DNA of 60,837 nucleotides from Collinsella sp. (GTDB lineage: Bacteria > Actinomycetota > Coriobacteriia > Coriobacteriales > Coriobacteriaceae): assembly GCA_019414025.1 (NCBI GenBank), contig DXMU01000029.1, positions 1 to 60,837 of the forward strand. The letters are read 5' to 3'. The notes beneath the pieces are model-generated. The model was not told the DNA's origin. It worked only from the letters and a program-made list of their open reading frames with translations, and did not search any database. Below, one piece after another: positions 58,554 through 60,837 of the stretch. The position numbers and the translations under genes were made by a program. Within the stretch, counting starts at the first letter, position 1; each line of letters opens with the position of its first letter.

Positions 58554-60230
58554 TTAGGCGAGCTCAGCGGTACCCAGCTCGGCGTGCTTCTGCGGATCGA
58601 CATAGAGGTGCTTGATGCGATCGGAGCCGACGATGGTGTGCGTGTAGAACATCACCGGGATGACCGGGCAGTCGGCAGCGACCATTGCATCGGCCTCCTG
58701 CATCTTAGCGACGCGCTCCTCGTCGTCAACAATAGTACGAGCCTCGTCGACCTTGGCGTCGAACTCGGGGTTGTTGTAACCGGAGCGGTTGTCGCCACCG
58801 AGGGAATCAGAGTGGAACAGCGGATACAGGAAGTTGTCCATAATCGGGTAGTCGGCAATCCAACCCAGACGACCGAACTGATAGTTAAAGTTCTGGTACT
58901 GCTCGAGCAAGGCAGACCACTCAGGGGTATCGGAGACAGCGGTAACGCCAACCTTGGCGAGGTCACCGATGATGGACTCCATGATCTCCTTGTGACCGCC
59001 GTCCTGGTTGTAGGAAAGGGTCACGCTAATGCCACGATCCCCGTTAGCGCCAGCGGGAGCAACCTTGTCGAGGTACTCGTTAGCCTTGTCGACATCGTAG
59101 GCGCAGAACTCCCATGCGCCCTCCTTGTAGCCATCGATGCCCGGAGGAACAATGCCGTCGGCAGGGGTACGGGTACCCTTGAAGATGGTCTTGCAGATGG
59201 CCTCACGGTTGATGGCCAGGGAGATGCCCCTACGCAGGTCGGCGTTGTTGAACGGCTCGGCCGTGGTGTTGCAGGTCAGATAGTACGTGGAAGGCTCGGC
59301 GCCGAGCAGCATGCGCTCGCCGTCACCCATGGTGTAGCCGTCCTTGGACACGCCGCGATCCTTCTTGGCGGCATCGATCTGAGCAACGGGAACGTCGCAG
59401 ACATCGAGGTTACCGGCCTGAAACTCCTTGTAAGCAGTCTCCATGTCCTTGATGACCTGGAAGTGGATGCCATCGATCTTGGCCTTGTCGCCATAGTAAT
59501 CGTCGAACTTCTTGAGGTTGATCTCCTGACCATCCTCCCACTTGCCGTCCATCATGAACGGGCCGTTACCGACCGGTGCAAGATAGAAGCTCTTGACATC
59601 GGACTCGGCGCACTCGGGAACCGGGGCCAGAGCCGGGTGAGAGGCGACGAAGGGGAAGTCGGCGTAAGCGGAAGACAGCTTGACGACGAGGGTCTCATCG
59701 TCGGGGCAAGTAACACCGCTGAGCTCGGTAGCGTTACCGGCAAGCAGGTCGTCATAGCCCTCGACCATAGAAAGGTGATAGGAGACCTCGGAAGGGCCGT
59801 ACTCGGTAGCGATGGCCGACTTGGTGTTGACCAGACGCTCCCAACCGAGCTTGAAGGACTTGGAGGTAACGTCGTCACCGTTGTGGAACTTGGCCTTCTT
59901 GATCTTGAAGGTGAACTCGGTGGCGTCGTCGTTGGCCTCAAAGGACTCGCAAGCCAGCGGAACGATCTCGCCCTTCTCGGCGTCATAAGAGGTCAGAGCA
60001 TCAAAGAGCTGGTACTCGACCTGAGTGCCCTGGTCCTCCTGGACGTTATAGGGGTCGATGCAGACCGGGTTGTTGATGTAGAAGTTCAGCGTCGAACCGG
60101 ACTCAGAACCGGAAGCGTCGCCGCCCTTCTTGCCGCATGCGGCAAGAAAAGCCATGGAGCTCGCAGCAAGGGTACCGCCGACAAAGGCGCGACGACCCAT
60201 AACGGGCTGGTGGAACATAGAATCAGCCAT
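58554..60230 (-). CDS. oppA: oligopeptide-binding lipoprotein OppA-like
   Basis: 558 residues from ATG 60230 (GGAGGATGGC). The N-terminus GRRAFVGGTLAASSMAFLAAC carries a lipobox (LAAC) after a twin-arginine-like start. The SBP family 5 fold follows (NPVCIDPYNVQEDQGTQVEY; LRRGISLAINREAI; FGRLGWIADYP). It captures peptides. First gene of the opp unit. Confidence 0.93.
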   Translation of the reverse strand: MADSMFHQPVMGRRAFVGGTLAASSMAFLAACGKKGGDASGSESGSTLNFYINNPVCIDPYNVQEDQGTQVEYQLFDALTSYDAEKGEIVPLACESFEANDDATEFTFKIKKAKFHNGDDVTSKSFKLGWERLVNTKSAIATEYGPSEVSYHLSMVEGYDDLLAGNATELSGVTCPDDETLVVKLSSAYADFPFVASHPALAPVPECAESDVKSFYLAPVGNGPFMMDGKWEDGQEINLKKFDDYYGDKAKIDGIHFQVIKDMETAYKEFQAGNLDVCDVPVAQIDAAKKDRGVSKDGYTMGDGERMLLGAEPSTYYLTCNTTAEPFNNADLRRGISLAINREAICKTIFKGTRTPADGIVPPGIDGYKEGAWEFCAYDVDKANEYLDKVAPAGANGDRGISVTLSYNQDGGHKEIMESIIGDLAKVGVTAVSDTPEWSALLEQYQNFNYQFGRLGWIADYPIMDNFLYPLFHSDSLGGDNRSGYNNPEFDAKVDEARTIVDDEERVAKMQEADAMVAADCPVIPVMFYTHTIVGSDRIKHLYVDPQKHAELGTAELA

Positions 60231-60326
60231 GCCATCCTCCTTATGAGATAGGACAAAGTAAGTTCGGTCGGGCAACGTCAAGACAGCCCAATCGAACCAT
60301 TCAAACGCGGTCCGCCGTTTTGGCTG

Positions 60327-60355
60327 GTTATACAAAGCGGACCAACGTATTGCAA
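60327..60355 (-). promoter_or_regulatory. oppA promoter TTGCAA-17-TATAAC
   Basis: -35 at 60350-60355 inside the palindrome GTATTGCAATAC (60348-60359), -10 at 60327-60332. The palindrome could be an operator. Confidence 0.65.
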
Positions 60356-60471
60356 TACAGTAGCGCATTTTATGCACGATTTGGGGCTAATTCCGGTTAA
60401 CGGTCGAGATTTTCTTTAGTTGGGCGAAGTATATGAGGATATTTTGACTATGTTACAAATATGTAAATCAG

Positions 60472-60494
60472 AACCACCCTTAAAAAGGGTGGTT
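60472..60494. terminator. small hairpin AACCACCCT/AGGGTGGTT
   Basis: Perfect 9-bp stem between the oppA promoter and the IS end. Weak T run. Confidence 0.45.
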
Positions 60495-60511
60495 TGCTCT
60501 TAGGGTATAAC

Positions 60512-60584
60512 CCACGGGCCCCGGGCTCGCGTCTAAAGGCGCGGGCCCGGACTTCGTCCAGGCCTAGTGCATCTTGACCCGTGG
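60512..60584. mobile_element. probable end of an IS200/IS605 element
   Basis: An 11-bp hairpin (60521-60531/60540-60550, one mismatch) lies inside CCACGGG/CCCGTGG arms (60512-60518/60578-60584). IS200/IS605 elements end in such subterminal hairpins rather than inverted repeats. The transposase stop is 22 bases away. Confidence 0.5.
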
Positions 60585-60606
60585 CGCGCCGGTCGAACCG
60601 GCAGCA

Positions 60607-60837
60607 TCACCCCCTCTTGAAGGGGTCCTCGTACTCCTTCACGCTCAGCTTGTCCAGCGCGATGTCGTGGGACTCCTGCTCCCTGATGTACTTGGCGATC
60701 GTCGCCTCGTTCAGGCCGACGGTGGACACGTAGTAGCCCTCCGCCCAGAACTTCCTGTTGCCGAACTTGTACTTCAGGTTGGCGTGCCTGTCGAATATCA
60801 TCAGCGAGCTCTTCCCCTTCAGGTAGCCCATGACGCT
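60607..60837 (-). CDS. IS200/IS605 transposase TnpA, C-terminal part
   Basis: 77 codons; the gene starts beyond the right edge. MGYLKGKSSLMIFDRHANLK, FWAEGYYVSTVG and ATIAKYIREQE are the C-terminal signature of Y1-transposases; the Tyr in AKYIREQ is the likely nucleophile. The HUH half is outside the window. Confidence 0.9.
   Translation of the reverse strand, partial: SVMGYLKGKSSLMIFDRHANLKYKFGNRKFWAEGYYVSTVGLNEATIAKYIREQESHDIALDKLSVKEYEDPFKRG

Noticed and set aside
58584..60251. 555-codon open frame opposite oppA
   Set aside because: Same effect: it covers the real oppA gene and its composition is low-complexity Val/Leu/Asp.

Overview
The window is about 60.8 kb of mostly GC-rich chromosome from an anaerobic Gram-positive of the Coriobacteriia, most likely a Collinsella-type gut actinobacterium. 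The evidence is the strict anaerobic NrdD/NrdG ribonucleotide reductase, the DUF3793-flavodoxin pair, EttA, lipoprotein-type ABC transporters, codon bias that produces long antisense open frames, and many intergenic palindromes between short operons. The genus is inferred from gene content, not from a marker gene.

Layout. At 1-1.9 kb lies an AT-rich patch (MFS transporter, DUF2087 protein, small ORF) that looks acquired. At 2-13 kb are housekeeping and sugar or nucleoside genes: a LOTUS-like protein, ettA, an sdpRI-type pair preceded by a possible leader RNA, tcdA, tatD, a FrlD-like kinase, two HAD phosphatases and deoC. At 13-16.8 kb is the strangest locus: a debris-rich spacer with a pgi fragment, a palindrome, a tRNA-type promoter and 18-nt tandem repeats. 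It leads into a three-gene operon encoding an unknown helical protein, a ClpP-like protease with its triad intact, and a VirD4/TraG-like ATPase without membrane anchor. At 17-23 kb are pgi, a half-length iron-alcohol-dehydrogenase-like protein, an SOS-type Y-family polymerase with a YolD-like partner, a heavy-metal-domain protein behind a CsoR-like operator, and DUF3793-flavodoxin. At 23-34 kb are a polar amino-acid ABC transporter, endonuclease IV, sugar dehydrogenase and aldo/keto reductase genes separated by a two-copy structured repeat, a ketopantoate reductase-like gene, a secreted protein, and metY with a short leader ORF, divergent from a LysR regulator.

At 35-47 kb are rnhA, a Gfo/Idh/MocA oxidoreductase, acylphosphatase, a Fur-family regulator, a UreE-like plus SlyD-like pair without urease, a dipeptidase, a YgjP-type metallopeptidase, a folate cluster (folE, HD, folB) and nrdD-nrdG with NrdR-like boxes. 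At 47-54 kb are tRNA genes (Val, three identical Gly, Cys, Leu) interleaved with a frameshifted alpha-glucosidase and a partner-switching module (STAS-kinase fusion plus PP2C phosphatase). At 54-60.2 kb is an oppABCDF peptide importer. The right edge enters an IS200/IS605 transposase.

A recurring theme is structured intergenic DNA. Two pairs of repeats change sequence but keep base pairing (compensatory changes), and several other spacers hold very long hairpins. These, the ClpP/VirD4 operon and the UreE/SlyD pair are the observations most worth following.
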